DNA of 64,000 bases from Tenodera sinensis. Taxonomy: Eukaryota; Arthropoda; Insecta; Mantodea; Mantidae. The position numbers were made by a program, and so were the translations under genes. The stretch covers positions 154,294,490 to 154,358,489 of the forward strand of contig CM060964.1 in NCBI GenBank assembly GCA_030765045.1, written 5' to 3'. How positions within the stretch are numbered: the stretch's first letter is position 1; the number at the start of each line of letters is the position of its first letter. This document shows positions 10,305-21,886 of this stretch, piece by piece. Below the pieces are notes generated by a model that saw only the letters and a list, made by a program, of their open reading frames with translations, was not told where the DNA came from and did no database searches.

Positions 10305-13300
10305 GATCGAAATAAATAATCTTAACGCAGGATTTCTGTGTTCGCACGAGCATTACTGAAATTGTCCAGATTTTTGCTAGCCATAAATAACAGAATACCT
10401 AATTGTGCCACTGAAGAATAAAATACTACTTTCAAAACAGAAAACAAGACACGTTGTTGTTATAAAACCTTACCTTCAATCATGTGAATATTTTGGCCCT
10501 TTTGTCCACTTAGCTGCTATTGAAGAGAACAAATTCCTACGGATCAAAATTCTGGATTTTTGGTTTTCCGGGGGAAATGTGCTTTGAACTATTAATTAAA
10601 GAAACATATTCAGAAATGGGTTCAGCTGTGTGCGGATATGAACCGCACGGATCAAAAGCAAAAGATTGCATAAATCTAAGCTTGGTATTTAATGATACAG
10701 GTTTAATACCATATCTCGAACCTGCAAGGCCAAGATTTTTAGGTGATTTCCCCCAGTGCAATTTACTCCTTACTTCGAAATTGTTTCGTTAGTTTTATGT
10801 TTTAAGTTAAGACTAGCACTTTTGATTAAAACGTACTTGGGATAATGTGTGGAAGAAAATATGTATTTAAATATTCTGTAAAATGCATTCTGAGACTGAA
10901 TTCTTGTGAAATTTATATAGCTGGGGAAACATAAAAGAGAGACAAAAGTTTAGATGTTTTAAATGACGGCGTAGCTAAAGTGTATAATTTGTACAAAATA
11001 TTTTTTGTGAAATTAACACTTTACAGAATATTTACTGTTGTGCTTGCAAATGTTCATATTCTCTTTAGCTAATTCTGAAATGTTAGGTAGTATCAATTCC
11101 TTTAGTTATCGTGAGTTCAAGGCTATTTAACACATATCTACTTATGACCGTTTTGTGAACCCCTACTTTTCACAAGGCGCATGGTTACCTCTGGAAACCA
11201 TCTCTGTGCAGATATTTGTAACGATTAATTTCGATCTAAGGGAAAAATGATTGCACATTTTAGTTTTCTATAGCGCTGGTACAAAACGTTAATAGGTGGA
11301 GAAAGTTTTGTGACTGATACATGTCTTCTTTATGCACCTATTTATCATTCTATAAACGTTAAAACCTCCACATAGTACAGTGATGAAATGAAGACGCAAA
11401 TAATAAAAATCCGGAAGTTCGTGCGTTTCGAAGCCGGAACTTCCGAATTTTCAGTCGTACATATTGACCACAGAAAGACGTGGCATCTTGATCAACAATT
11501 ATATTGTATTTACTGGTACATAGCCTAGAGCGTAACAGCACTTGAAGGGTCCACGTTGACATACTTACCGAGACCCAGTTTCAATGTCAATGGCAGCAGG
11601 CAGAAGAGAGAGAAGTGCTTTCAGTTTACTGTCCGGTGTGATGAGGGAAACATGCAATGTGTGCTGTGTTGTTTCACAAAGTGATAGATATTCTTTAATG
11701 TGACTGCCGGTGGTAAGTACATTTACTAGCATTTCTCTGTTCCAAATACCTTCAGTGCTTCAGGTCTCGTGCAGATTAGATACATCGATTCAACAATGGA
11801 TTTTTTCGAGTTTAGGGTGAGGGAATGTCCGTTAAACAAACGGGTAACAGTGGTGCGCAGCTGAGGGACTTGGAATGACAAACCATTTTAAAACGTATTA
11901 CACCTGCTGCTGTAAAATTAGTTCAGTGGTTATTACTGTGCATGAGTGCTGCTTTTGTCGTTGCAGTATCGCCGCATGTCAGTCAACTGTCACACGTTAT
12001 CGGCACGTAGTATTGACGGAATAGCGTGTGAAGTAAAAATTAAACCGCCCGCACTACAAATTTCATTATGAGGCTATCCTACCTGTTTTACCCAACACAG
12101 GGCGTTAAGTACTTAACAGATACATATGTATTTTAGTATGTGCTTCCTTCCAATGGCGGCTGTTTAAGTTCTAAACTTTTCTAGTTGTACCATCATCGTT
12201 GAGTAATTTTGGTATACTACAACCTCTTTGGGTTAAATACAGGTGCATTCTACAGCAATTATATATAATCTTATTTTATAATATATGTTTCAATATATTT
12301 TTCTTTGACAGTGCATCTACAATGGCAACATAAACGAAGTAAGCATACTTGATTATCCTGAGATTAAGTCAGTTCAACTGACTGAACGCTGCCACTTTAT
12401 CAGATTTAAGCATGTCAGCTATAGTGTCCCTAGCCCCTACATGACTAGCCTTTGGGAAATAATTAATGGCTATATTTTTTTAAAAATAAGATCTTAAAAG
12501 CAGAACACAGTTCACATACATAATGCCACGCATGAGTTCGAACGCGCTCGGAAAAGTAAGTAAGATCGAACTGGAAGTGTTGTTTGCCAAGATTATTTAC
12601 TGAATGGAGCGTTCAATAAACAATATTAAGAAAATGAAAATAACAAGGTATTTTACATAATATCATTTAACTGAGTTAATTACATACCAACATCAACGTA
12701 TATATCATAACCAATATCATAACGTAAAATTGCTTTCTATTTTCTGCAAGAAAGTGTTCATCGTTTATTTACGAGTATTTTACAAATAAGAAACAAATGC
12801 GAATCACTTGCGACAACTTCCAAACGATTGGATACCATTTGCAAAAAATTAATTTTTACAAGATTTAAGCCAATGTGCAGTGTCATTGATACTTTATTCA
12901 CCAATCAGAATCGAACTTAACCGATAGTATTAAGGCATGCTAAAATTAATAACATTCTCCTACATTTGTTTTATTAAATTCCTGTAATCTCTGCTTCGGG
13001 TCAACTAGGATCTAGGAAAGCCATTCTCGTACATTTTCCAGTTCAGTATTGTTGGTATAAACCGTAAAAAGGGCGAGTTTCGGTGTTCTGCGAATTCAAA
13101 ACATAAATCAGGCAATAGAAGATCTAATACCGCACGATAAATAACGAACCAAAAAGGTGGTATGGAATCAGCTTTCAGGGTTTTTCACCGAGAAAAATTA
13201 CGGGAATAAAAACACAACGAGCGATAAGGAAATTGCAAGTACATTAACTGACTGGGGATACAATATGAAGATGGAGAATGGTGAACATTTCAAACAAGGT

Positions 13301-13560
13301 GTGTAAAACTTACGTGGAATGTGACCACGTAATTATTATTTTAATTATTATTGAATGTGAAATTCAATACGAATTATACGTATTGAGTAAAACAAGAATT
13401 AGCGCATGTTTTCAGATACATAAAACAGATTAGTCACTTTAGTGATTTACTTACTAAAAGTAAACATGATAACAGGCTTCTTTGAACTTCTACGTTAAAT
13501 CATTGTAGGTTTTCGTCGTTTTTAACTTATCTTCACACACGCGCGCGCATTCAGACACAC
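10305..13560. other. 3.3 kb non-coding, nothing recognised
   Basis: AT-rich sequence with only short ORFs under 95 codons that resemble no family. One small hairpin (CGGAAGTTC / GAACTTCCG, about 11412-11445) is visible. I find no TIRs, RT motifs or pol III boxes. A host regulatory or intronic role cannot be excluded. Confidence 0.45.
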
Positions 13561-13570
13561 ACATACTCTC

Positions 13571-13720
13571 TCTCTCTCTCTCTCACTTCCAGACTTTATG
13601 GCGGGGTGGGGCATAATCCTAATGAAAGGAACATTCGTAACACCCGGCCCGGCCAGGAATCGAACCCAGGACCTCCAGTTGAGAAGTCAGCTCACTGACC
13701 GCTCGACCACGGGGCTAGGG
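13571..13720 (-). mobile_element. tRNA-derived SINE with CT/GA tail (family S5)
   Basis: On the minus strand from 13720: A box TGGTCGAGCGGTCAG, then B box GGGTTCGATTCC, in a tRNA-like segment of about 75 bases with GGCCGGGCC after it. A short body ends in (GA)n, seen on the plus strand as CT repeats at 13568-13584. Mismatched acceptor ends argue against a true tRNA gene. Confidence 0.65.
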
Positions 13721-13724
13721 AGAA

Positions 13725-14385
13725 ATAACTATCCTCAAAACATGTTTCGAGTACGAGTGCAATGGACAGCAGTATTTCAAGCGTGAAATTATTTCTCTTG
13801 AAACCCCCAAAACAGAGCAAATTTACGCCTGTTTACATCACAAACGACTATTACACATTTTACGTACATTTTTTAGTATTACACAATTATTTTTAGCTCT
13901 AAATGATGGAGTTTCATATCCTTACCTAATGAAACCCCAAATAATGCTCTGTTTTTGGGGTTGTATGTATATACGGTATATTTTGGGAGGGATTCTGAGT
14001 GCCACGGAATTTCGACGTTCCATGCCGACGCCCTTGCCAAATGAGCCACAGCGCTCGCCTCCTCATACCCAACATTTCTTCTCTGATTTTATATTCCGGA
14101 GATTCCTAATGTTATGTGCATAGCAAGAAGTTTATATCATAAATTTATGAGTGTAGGTCGATTCTGAATACAAAATGTGGAGTCAGAATTCACCTGGTAG
14201 GAGAACGGTCGTGGTGGTGGCGACTAACGGAATGCACTGGTATGGTCGGTGTCAGCTGCTTTCGTTTACCGGAATGAATGTTCCATTCCTGTTTGCACTT
14301 CAGCGTGTATGTGGTGTCATTCTGGTCACTTTTGTTCAGGCCCGATGTCCATGTTTAAAACACTGGATCAAGATACGCTTATAGA
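13725..14385. other. Non-coding, nothing recognised
   Basis: Contains a weak tRNA-like stretch near 14010-14070 that I do not accept as an element. Nothing else stands out. Confidence 0.45.
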
Positions 14386-14386
14386 A

Positions 14387-14480
<94 letters not shown>
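14386..14480. repeat. (GT)n microsatellite
   Basis: About 95 bases of uninterrupted GT. The Cys/Val ORF through it is an artefact. Confidence 0.98.
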
Positions 14481-14482
<2 letters not shown>

Positions 14483-14589
14483 GTGAACTATGGTGTGTGG
14501 CAAAAAGGCCCTGAAGTTACGTAATTATTTTTCATTTAAATATCTGTACTGATAAATGCAAGGACATAAGGACTTAAATATGAACGCGT

Positions 14590-15050
14590 ACCAGTTTACA
14601 CCCTAAAATAGTTAATTACCTTCTCACAACCACGGAAATAGCTACCGCTCCGGTTTTTAAACCTAAAGGCTTCCTGACGTATTGCCAGAGATAATTCCTG
14701 TCGAAACTGCAGTTTTCTTCTTAACTTCGCTTTCATGTATATCTGATCATATCCTATTCTCAAGTCTATGCCAGAGAAAGTTTTAGAATTCCTCAACTGA
14801 TCTACGATTTTTGTAATATGTGGAAGAGGATAAGCATTCCTGATAGTCTTTTTCATTTATTTTTCCAAACTCGTCTACAACCGAAACATTTCAATGCACC
14901 TTGCATTCATTTTTCCTTCACTTATACCAGAGAGCTATTCCAAGAAGAGATTTCCTCAATTAAGCCTTCCTATAGAAGTTTCTGCACTTGTTTTTCTAAA
15001 TACTATTTGTGAGTTTCAGTAAGTCCATAAGGCTTACCACGGACGTGTCC
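14590..15050 (-). pseudogene. Ty3/gypsy-type RT relic
   Basis: Reading the minus strand from about 15045 there are GKPYGLTETHK, then a KLL.EGLIEEISS.NSSLV block, a VDEFGKINEK block, NAYPLPHITKIVDQLRNSK, TFSGIDLRIGYDQI and a LKNRSGSYF-like piece. These correspond in order to the start of a gypsy-type reverse transcriptase (primer grip to the region before the active site). Stops and at least two frameshifts separate the blocks. No LTR, protease or integrase is visible nearby, so only an isolated fragment of about 450 bases survives. Confidence 0.78.
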
Positions 15051-15145
15051 AACATCTTAACTACAGGGTTTCGGAAAGCCACTGTGTAATTACAACATGG
15101 GTTAAATTAAGTAAAAATTGAAGCTATTAACAGTGAAGCAACAAG

Positions 15146-15389
15146 ATTCTAAAATAAGAACAAATTAGAAACTAAAAACTTCACTTATCTTAGTATGTTG
15201 ATATCCTTTTTCTATTTTACTGACCCAGGGGTTTCAAGCTATATCCAGCTCATTCTCAAGTCATATCATATGACTTTGAGAATGAGCTGGATATAGCTTG
15301 AAACCCCTGGGTCAGTAAAATAGAAAAAGGATATCAACATACTAAGATAAGTGAAGTTTTTAGTTTCTAATTTGTTCTTATTTTAGAAT
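15146..15389. repeat. 244-bp near-perfect palindrome
   Basis: The arm 15146-15267 is the reverse complement of 15268-15389, with only a one-base length difference near the centre (CTCAAGTCATAT versus CTCAAAGTCATATG) and no spacer. The arms start ATTCTAAAATAAGAAC and meet at TCATATCATATGA. The near-identity implies a recent origin or an artefact. No TSD is obvious. Confidence 0.95.
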
Positions 15390-15399
15390 TTACAACATG

Positions 15400-15985
15400 T
15401 GTGTTTTAAAATGTTGTCCACGGGCAGACATACATAAACGCCTGAACCCGCTTAGTTTGAATGAAAACCACTTTGTGCAGATCTTCTTGTGATAATCTTT
15501 TCTCGTAGTTTTAGCAGCTATTTAAGTTTTTAAGTCACAAAGCATGGTGGCCGATTGCAATACACTGCAGATTTTGGTGCTGTCCAAAGGAGCAATTATT
15601 TTTCTTCCTGCCAGAGATTGATGGTGTTTTTTTGGGCAATCAAAGTTTATATAATAATAAAAATGTGATATTTTAGTTTTTGATGCGCATGGAGTATTTT
15701 GAATATTAAAGTATTTTTCGCATTGTGAATAAATTGAATGAATAATTCATTCCCTCAAAACTATAAAACAGATTGTGCTGGAACTTTGTCCGATTGTTTA
15801 TAACATAAACAGCCTTAAGTGTGTGAAGTATTGATTTCATACTTACAAAAGTAGAGAAAATTCAAATTAAAGTCCCAGGGTCCCTTAACCTCACAGATGA
15901 ATTAAATTTTGTGTTTTGTTCGATTGCATTATGTTATGCATAAAAATCTAAGATCTGAACATGATTTAAGAAAACAAAAGTGCGT
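15400..15985. other. Non-coding, nothing recognised
   Basis: AT-rich, with no ORF of note and no repeat boundary found. Confidence 0.45.

Positions 15986-15987
<2 letters not shown>

Positions 15988-16041
<54 letters not shown>
15988..16041. repeat. (GA)n microsatellite
   Basis: About 54 bases of AG repeats next to the hAT element. Confidence 0.97.
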
Positions 16042-16044
<3 letters not shown>

Positions 16045-16272
16045 AAAGACACACCCATTTGAAACGTTACAGGTAGGTTAAAATAGTGATGGACGATATT
16101 ACTATTTCTCGATACTCGATACCGATACTGATGTTTAAGCACCGATACTTGATACTCCATACTTTCTGAAAGGCTGTAAAGGCGATAGCTTGTTCATTGA
16201 CTTATATTCTTATTACTATTTTCCGTGTATAAACGCATGTAACCAATTTAGTTTTGCTCATTATTTTCAGAG

Positions 16273-16588
16273 GACCGCCCCCGTAGGGCAGTGGTAGCGC
16301 GCCTGCCTCTGGCCCGTGGGACGCGGGTTCGATCCCCGGTACCAGCATGGGATTTTTTCCCCACTGGAAGGTCTGGTCCGGGGTGGACTCAGCCTCTTTA
16401 GGTCCCTGAAGGGCCAACTGAGGAGCTACTTGAATAAAGAAGTAGCGGCCCCAGGTCGGGAGGGATCGCAGCGCTGACCACGTCCCACCTCCAGTACTGC
16501 ACCCCAATCATGACGCCTGTGGGGCACGCAGCGGCTGGGCGGTAGGCCTTGGCCCCGGATAGGGCTGTTGCACTGTGGAGTTCGTTTT
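16273..16588 (+). mobile_element. SINE family S1, copy 1, 14-bp TSD
   Basis: A tRNA-like head GACCGCCCCCGTAGGGCAG...GCGGGTTCGATCCCC carries A and B boxes. The body holds GGTCTGG, ACTCAGCCT, GAGGAGCTACTTGA and AAGAAGTAGCGG words shared with copies at 49859 and 53958, and it ends GGCGGTAGGCCTTGGCC. The flanks CATTATTTTCAGAG (16259-16272) and CATCATTTTCAGAG (16589-16602) are a 14-bp TSD with one mismatch. Confidence 0.92.
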
Positions 16589-16649
16589 CATCATTTTCAG
16601 AGATGATGGCATTATATTCTGACTGTGACAGGGAACTCGTACACTCCTC

Positions 16650-16817
16650 CTTCTATAAAGATTCTGTAAACTTTACTCGGTATATGAATGTACCAGGATT
16701 CCTTACATTTCTTATGTTATGTGACTTACCTCCGCGCAAATTTTTTCCGCACATTTTACACACTGCTCTGTTATTATTAATACTGTCTACTTCAAAATAG
16801 TTCCACAATTTACTCAT
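16650..16817 (-). pseudogene. BED zinc finger fragment of a hAT transposase
   Basis: A minus-strand frame reads MSKLWNYFEVDSINNNRAVC, then KMCGKNLRGGKSHNIRNV. The W-x-YF start, C-x2-C pair and following His match a BED finger, the DNA-binding N-terminus of hAT transposases. The final His spacing is blurred and the RNase H region is absent. Its frame is cut on the C-terminal side by the S1 SINE. Confidence 0.6.
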
Positions 16818-17439
16818 ATTCTTCAATATCACACTTATACACTGGTAAAGCAAAATATTTAACGAAATTAGGCGTATGGTATACAGTAAGGTGCGGTCGT
16901 CACCCATGTTTGACTGCGAAACACAAATTAACAGATGAAAGGAAAGAACAAATATTTTTATGCGCTGTATTATCTTACGTCTTGAAGCTCTGATTTGTTT
17001 CTGCTGGATTCACAGTTTTGGTCATCGGGAGCAGATAAATGCAACGGCCGAGAGTGAGTCACCAAACAAGGTCATTGCAGAAACGGGATGGAGTGCGTCA
17101 GCTAAATCACCTTGTTTAAAACAGTTAACGCTACATGTTATATGAGTACTTGAACTCCTACTCCCATTGTTTTGCTGTTTTGATTTAGACCCAAGAGTCT
17201 GTGGAATGTTGCATTCATTCACTCACAGAGAACGCAGTTAAGGTCTATCAAGAAATATAGTTGAGGACACGTAGGTCTCGGCTACTTTCATTCCATATAT
17301 GGCATAAAGTTAAACGGGACAGCTTTTAATAATGACCAATTTAAACATATAAAAGTATCGGAAGCATTTCAAGTATCCCAAAGTATTAGCCATACTTCAA
17401 TAACACCGGGCTATCGAGATCTCATCTCTAGTTAAAAAT

Positions 17440-17950
17440 GTTGTTAGTGGCATTTTCACCCATAAAAATTTGAATGTCATTGTTAAAATTCTGGCCTAAA
17501 AATTTAACTAAAGTTGCCTTGGTTGAAATCTGAATGACAGATTCCGAATAAAATCCAATCTTGTTATACAATCTTGCTCTAAAGCAATCATGTGATTACA
17601 AATAAAGGCAACAATGTCCAACCTTTGCGAAAGAGGGGAGGTTGGATTTACCTCTTTCCACTATAGGCGGACTTTGCCACTTTTAATACAAAGTTGTCTG
17701 TTGTGTTAAAGTGGCAGTTTTGTTACATGTACGTTGCGTCTGATTGACGAAAACACTTTCTAATCGTGTGCGATAAACATCTGTTCATTATTGACTTGTT
17801 TGGTACTGCTTACGTTTAAGAAGCCTATCAATATTTCGTGACAGACTCGAAGTGCACAGCCTTAGAAGATACACCAAGTGATCGTCGCGTAACTTATTGC
17901 GATACAGACTTTTAGTGTAGTTCAATTTGTAGAAACTCTGTTCGCAAATA
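17440..17950. other. Non-coding, nothing recognised
   Basis: No ORF over 60 codons. Sequence is unique-looking. Confidence 0.45.
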
Positions 17951-17956
17951 TATTAT

Positions 17957-18269
17957 GTGCAGCTATACTCACTCGTATACACATTATTTTTGCAAATGCT
18001 TATTCTCTATGTACTTTGTTTTAATCGACAAACAATTTCAGAAAGTATCTTATTGCTAATTTTCTTGTAGTTGCAAGGGGAATATGGAAATACAGTAGGC
18101 TTTAAGCGATTGTAAAATGTTTTAAGAGCTGGTTGCTATGCGATGTCTTTGAAATTCCATTCTCTTTGCAAGGCCAAGAAATAAACGAATGACATATTCC
18201 TATTTGAGAAAAGTATAGGTATTGGTAAATTTAAACAAATAATTAAGAGTATCTCGGAAACGGTTCACA

Positions 18270-18332
<63 letters not shown>

Positions 18333-18490
18333 AGTCGGTATTTCACATGAATGTTGTGTTTTAACCAGATCCACATTTTTCATTTAATAAGACTGTCTCT
18401 TACTGTTTACCATTCATGCAAAATTCATCCAGAATGAGGAGGTCTTCTGAGGACTTTCCCAGAAAATTCAAGTAATGACTTAGAAACTGC
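17957..18490 (+). repeat. Dispersed inverted-repeat family L, copy 1 (left arm)
   Basis: Shares an ordered series of words with the reverse complement of 20060-20995 and 40655-41432, and in the same orientation with 38081-38730. Examples are GGGGAATATGGAAATACAG, GGCCAAGA, ATCTCGGAAACGGTTCA, TGTTTTAACCAGATCCACAT, TTACTGTTTACCATTCATGC and CAGAAAATTCAA. It is interrupted by a GA microsatellite at 18272-18329. Confidence 0.7.
18272..18329. repeat. (GA)n microsatellite inside repeat L
   Basis: About 58 bases of AG repeats. The other copies of repeat L lack it at this point, so it expanded after this copy formed. Confidence 0.97.
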
Positions 18491-18499
18491 CATGGAATC

Positions 18500-19600
18500 G
18501 CCTGTTTGTGTCTGTCACTGGATACTGGCTATCTGATTGTGTTTCTGCACGTCATAAGCAAGAGCTGATTCAGTCTCCGATTGAAAGAGTGGAATGAGGA
18601 ATAGTTGCTAATTACGTAAGCATCTCCAAAGATACTAGTTTGGATATCGCTGAATAAGAGCCTCCTTCTCTCTGCTTACCTGTTTAAATGGCAGATCTCT
18701 AATAGTACGCAGTTTTAAGTATGTTCTGCTTTCAATTTCTTTCAAAACTTCTATAAAATGGCAAATGTTAGGATAATAAGTATAAAAGAGACTACTAGTT
18801 TTGAATGAAATGCATAACTCGGAGCCATTGGTAGTTCACATTGTTGTTGCTACAAATTCTGTCCACATTGTTGGAGGAAAAGTGGAATCCTCAGCTATAC
18901 TTGTAGATACTTACGTTTCACAGATGTATTCAACACGCTGATCTTGTGGCTAAGAAAACAATAACTAAATTGTGAGTGCGTCGCCCTTAAGTGTAGGGCC
19001 CAAGATGGGCAAACCAAAAAACAGTCAGATGCTGTCCAACATCGGAATTGTTTGTGCTGTATTTTTTCAGAGTCCGATAATCTGCATCTTCCGCCACCAA
19101 TGCTGTCAGATGTAAACCGCACCTATTTATTTCTGACCTTGGAAGCATTGTTTATATTGCAAGATAAATTGGCATTTCAAAATCATTGTACACTCGTGAG
19201 GCAGAAAGTTCTAGGTTGACTTACCACAAGTACAGAGCTTCCTCGTAACTCTTCCTCATTTTGTCAGGAAATAAGATGAAAATGAAGGATGTATATATTT
19301 CCCATACGGCAAAATGGCCCATAGGTTACTTTCCGTGGAAAATCCAACTATGTTGTTTTCATTATATTATAAAGATGGTTTGCCTTCATTTGTAGTTATC
19401 AATAAGGAACCAAGCGCTTGGTGTGCCTCAGAAATATCCAGGGCTGACTTTGGAAGTAATGGTCATCGTGCACGTTGAATACTTCGCTTTATTAATGTTG
19501 CATCACTACTCGTGAGTCACTGAATCACAGTTTTTTTTTAAAGTTCAGCATGCAGTGATTTGGTTAGCCTCTCATTTAAATGTTTATTAGCTTTACTTTT
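18500..19600. other. Non-coding interior of inverted pair 1
   Basis: No RT, transposase or structured RNA motif seen. It does not visibly match the interior of pair 2 (38.7-40.6 kb). Confidence 0.45.
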
Positions 19601-19611
19601 AAGCGTATTAC

Positions 19612-19885
19612 TACGGAGCGGGATGGCTCAGGCGGTAACTGCTCTGGAAATACGGTGTTCGGCTGAGGTGAGGTGCTGTAGCCAGCCTGCTGCCCTTCCA
19701 GGGAGACTGATTGGAAAGTCGAACCTAGCTGGTAGCAGGCTCTCTGTGGCGACCTAGAACTCCGTCGGGCTGAAATACTTGCCTGTTACGGACCCGCCGT
19801 AGTTGTAATTCCGCCTCTGATGCGTTCTGGCCGCCTGTAGGGTACTCTAATCTTATACTTCCTCCCGGGGTTTGACGCACAATAA
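19612..19885 (+). mobile_element. Possible SINE or 3' LINE fragment (weak)
   Basis: A GC-rich block starts GCGGGATGGCTCAGGCGGTAA, which resembles a pol III A box, and later has AAAGTCGAACCTAG in a B-box-like position. Its composition contrasts with the AT-rich surroundings. I found no second copy here or TSD, so the call is tentative. Confidence 0.3.
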
Positions 19886-20059
19886 ACCATTGACTGTCGT
19901 ATCGGAATACCTACCGTGACATACATACGGACAGACAGACAGACAGATACACAGACAGACAAGCTTATTACTTACGGTTTGCCTGTTTAACACCTGGTCT
20001 GGTTTACTGTGGTTATGCTCTTGATTGCTTTCAACAATTTCATTTTTACTTTCTCTTCT

Positions 20060-20995
20060 ATATATATATACGAGTAAGTAGAGGAAGTATTGCATTCCAC
20101 CCAAAAATTCGATGTCAAGATTTCACCAGAAATATATGTTTTGAGGCCCCCTGAATCAAGAAAAGCATGTTTAAAAATATCTGTGTGCGTGTGTGTGTGG
20201 GGGGGGGGGGTGTGGGTGTGTGTGTGCGCGAGCGCGTGTCTGTTAGTGTCTGTGAACAGCGTAACTAAAAATCGAAAAGTCGGTTAAAAACCAAATTTGG
20301 CATTTAAGCTTACTATATTTCAAGAATGCGACACGAAGATTTTGAAGAAAATAAATTCCTCCACCATAAACGGGGCTCTAATGACCTAGCTGTCGACGGG
20401 CCCTTAAACCCTAATCACTCACACTCCACCATAAACTACCCTTTACATAGAACTTTTTTCGAAACTTTTTATTTTCTCAAAGAAGGCTCTATTAATTTTG
20501 ATTAAAATGCCACATGTTTAAGATATTTTATGGCAAATGAAATGTATATTTTGAATTTTCTGGCTATAGCCAGCATAGTCCTGTTTACTCTTGACGACTT
20601 GTGCATAATTGGTAAACCGTAAGAGGTAGATCAAACCTTACTATACAAAAAATGTAGATCTTGTTAAAACACAATTATGTTCAAATGAATTTTCTTGTGG
20701 TTGAACCATTTCGGAGATATTCCTTGTTATTTGTGTGAGTTTTGGAATACTTAAACTGTCGTCAAATCGAAGATCATTAATCATCTTTTTATGTCTTAGC
20801 CGTGCAAAGGTTTTTTGACTATCGCGCAATGACTACTGTATTCCAATATTCCGTTTTTACCTACAAGGAAATAAACAATAAGGAAATTTCTGCAAATGTT
20901 TATCTCAACTAACACGAAGAAGACACAGGAATAAGAGGTTATAAGAATGATTAGTACAAGACTAGAGAAAGTCATGTAGGTGCAACACATCAAAT
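20060..20995 (-). repeat. Dispersed inverted-repeat family L, copy 2 (right arm)
   Basis: Matches 40655-41432 in the same orientation over about 800 bases (AAATATATGTTTTGAGGCC, GCGACACGAAG, TTTTGAATTTTCTGGCTATA, GCATAATTGGTAAACCGTAA, CGGAGATATTCCTTGTTATT, CCTACAAGGAAAT). It matches 17957-18490 and 38081-38730 in inverted orientation. It contains the 52-bp insertion at 20372-20423. Confidence 0.9.
20372..20423 (+). mobile_element. ~50-bp retroposon-like insertion with 13-bp TSD
   Basis: The insert runs from GGGGCTCTAATGACCTAGC to CCCTAATCACTCAC. It is flanked by the perfect direct repeat CTCCACCATAAAC at 20359-20371 and 20424-20436. The related repeat L copy near 40860 lacks both the insert and the duplication, so the empty site is known. 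The same core, with another TSD, lies at 57961-58009. The length and TSDs fit an extremely 5'-truncated SINE/LINE end moved by target-primed reverse transcription. Confidence 0.88.
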
Positions 20996-21886
20996 TTTTA
21001 ACACTTAAATTATTTATGAAACACAAGATTGCATGCAGCACGTCCAGTGCAAAATATAGTTCTGTAGATCCTTATCATTTCACGTTTGCAACTATTCTCA
21101 CTAATAAAGACTTCCCCTTCTCACCTGTCATTTATTGCGTGGTTCGTGCACAAATGAGAATGGAAATTGTACGTACGTATTTCCACTTTGACCTTCACGC
21201 TGTACTACAGGGGCGGGCAGAATAGTGTCTGCTCCGAATCCACTGTGCACGCAGCTCGCGTAACATTCTTGCTGGTTGGAGGAATGGTGTTTCTTAGCTT
21301 CTTAAACTCTTGACAGTCACGGATTGATACAGTTAACGATCAGCGCGTTTGTTTCAAACAGGAAAGAGGTGGTCATATTTTCATTATGTAAAATCGGAAT
21401 TACAGACATTAATTATCATCATCCGAACAACGTTCAAACTCTGGCGTAATATCTGTAATGGCAATGTGCAGTTGCACCGAGAGGTGGTCATCTGAAACGC
21501 AAGAGCTCAGCCTTGAATTTTCTTTGTTCATCGCAGAGGAAAAAAATGTTCACAGAGACACGTGGAGCAAAATATTGCTGTAACAGTATAACAAGGAGCA
21601 AACTCTCTCAACCCAACCTACAGAGTTCTTTGAATATCTCTGTGTCAACTAAATCTCTGTACTTACTTTTGTCACCAGATATGTTTGTAGATCTATGAGT
21701 TCACATTGCAAGCTAACTCTTACATTGACTACATCTACAGTAAAAGACTTAGGAAACATTGAAATGTCATTCTGAAGATCCCTGAAATCATGGAATCTAT
21801 GTGAAGTAAACTCAGTTTTTAAATCTTCAACAATGGGAATATAAGTTATTAATTTGTCCTCTGGCTCAGTACCAAGTGATCTTATA
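20996..21886. other. Non-coding, nothing recognised
   Basis: Short ORFs only, none resembling a family. Confidence 0.45.

Larger units (their letters stand above)
16085..17430 (-). mobile_element. hAT-type element with BED-finger remnant and nested SINE
   Basis: The ends read AGTGATGGACGATA (left) and, in reverse complement, TAGAGATGAGATCTCGATA (right). They are flanked by GTTAAAAT (16077-16084) and GTTAAAAA (17431-17438), an 8-bp TSD with one mismatch. The sub-ends carry repeated GATAC words (CGATACTCGATACCGATAC on the left, AAGTATC words on the right), as in hAT subterminal repeats. Inside is a minus-strand BED-like finger and, at 16273-16588, an S1 SINE. Without the SINE the element is about 1 kb, too short for a full transposase, so it is internally deleted. 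Confidence 0.7.

Noticed and set aside
10405..10792. Overlapping 60-90-codon ORFs
   Set aside because: No domain, and overlapping frames on both strands. Typical chance ORFs.
11412..11445. Small hairpin CGGAAGTTC / GAACTTCCG as a structured RNA
   Set aside because: A 9-bp stem alone is expected by chance in 64 kb and has no supporting context.
14010..14070. tRNA-like stretch on the minus strand (TGGCTCATTTGGCAAGGG)
   Set aside because: No acceptable B box at the right spacing and no second copy.
14249..14482. ORF with a poly-Cys/Val tail
   Set aside because: Produced by the GT microsatellite. The same holds for ORFs at 41340-41889, 42727-42978 and 43419-43616.
17022..17222. Minus-strand ORF of 66 codons inside the hAT element
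   Set aside because: It lies upstream of the BED finger and matches no transposase segment I know.
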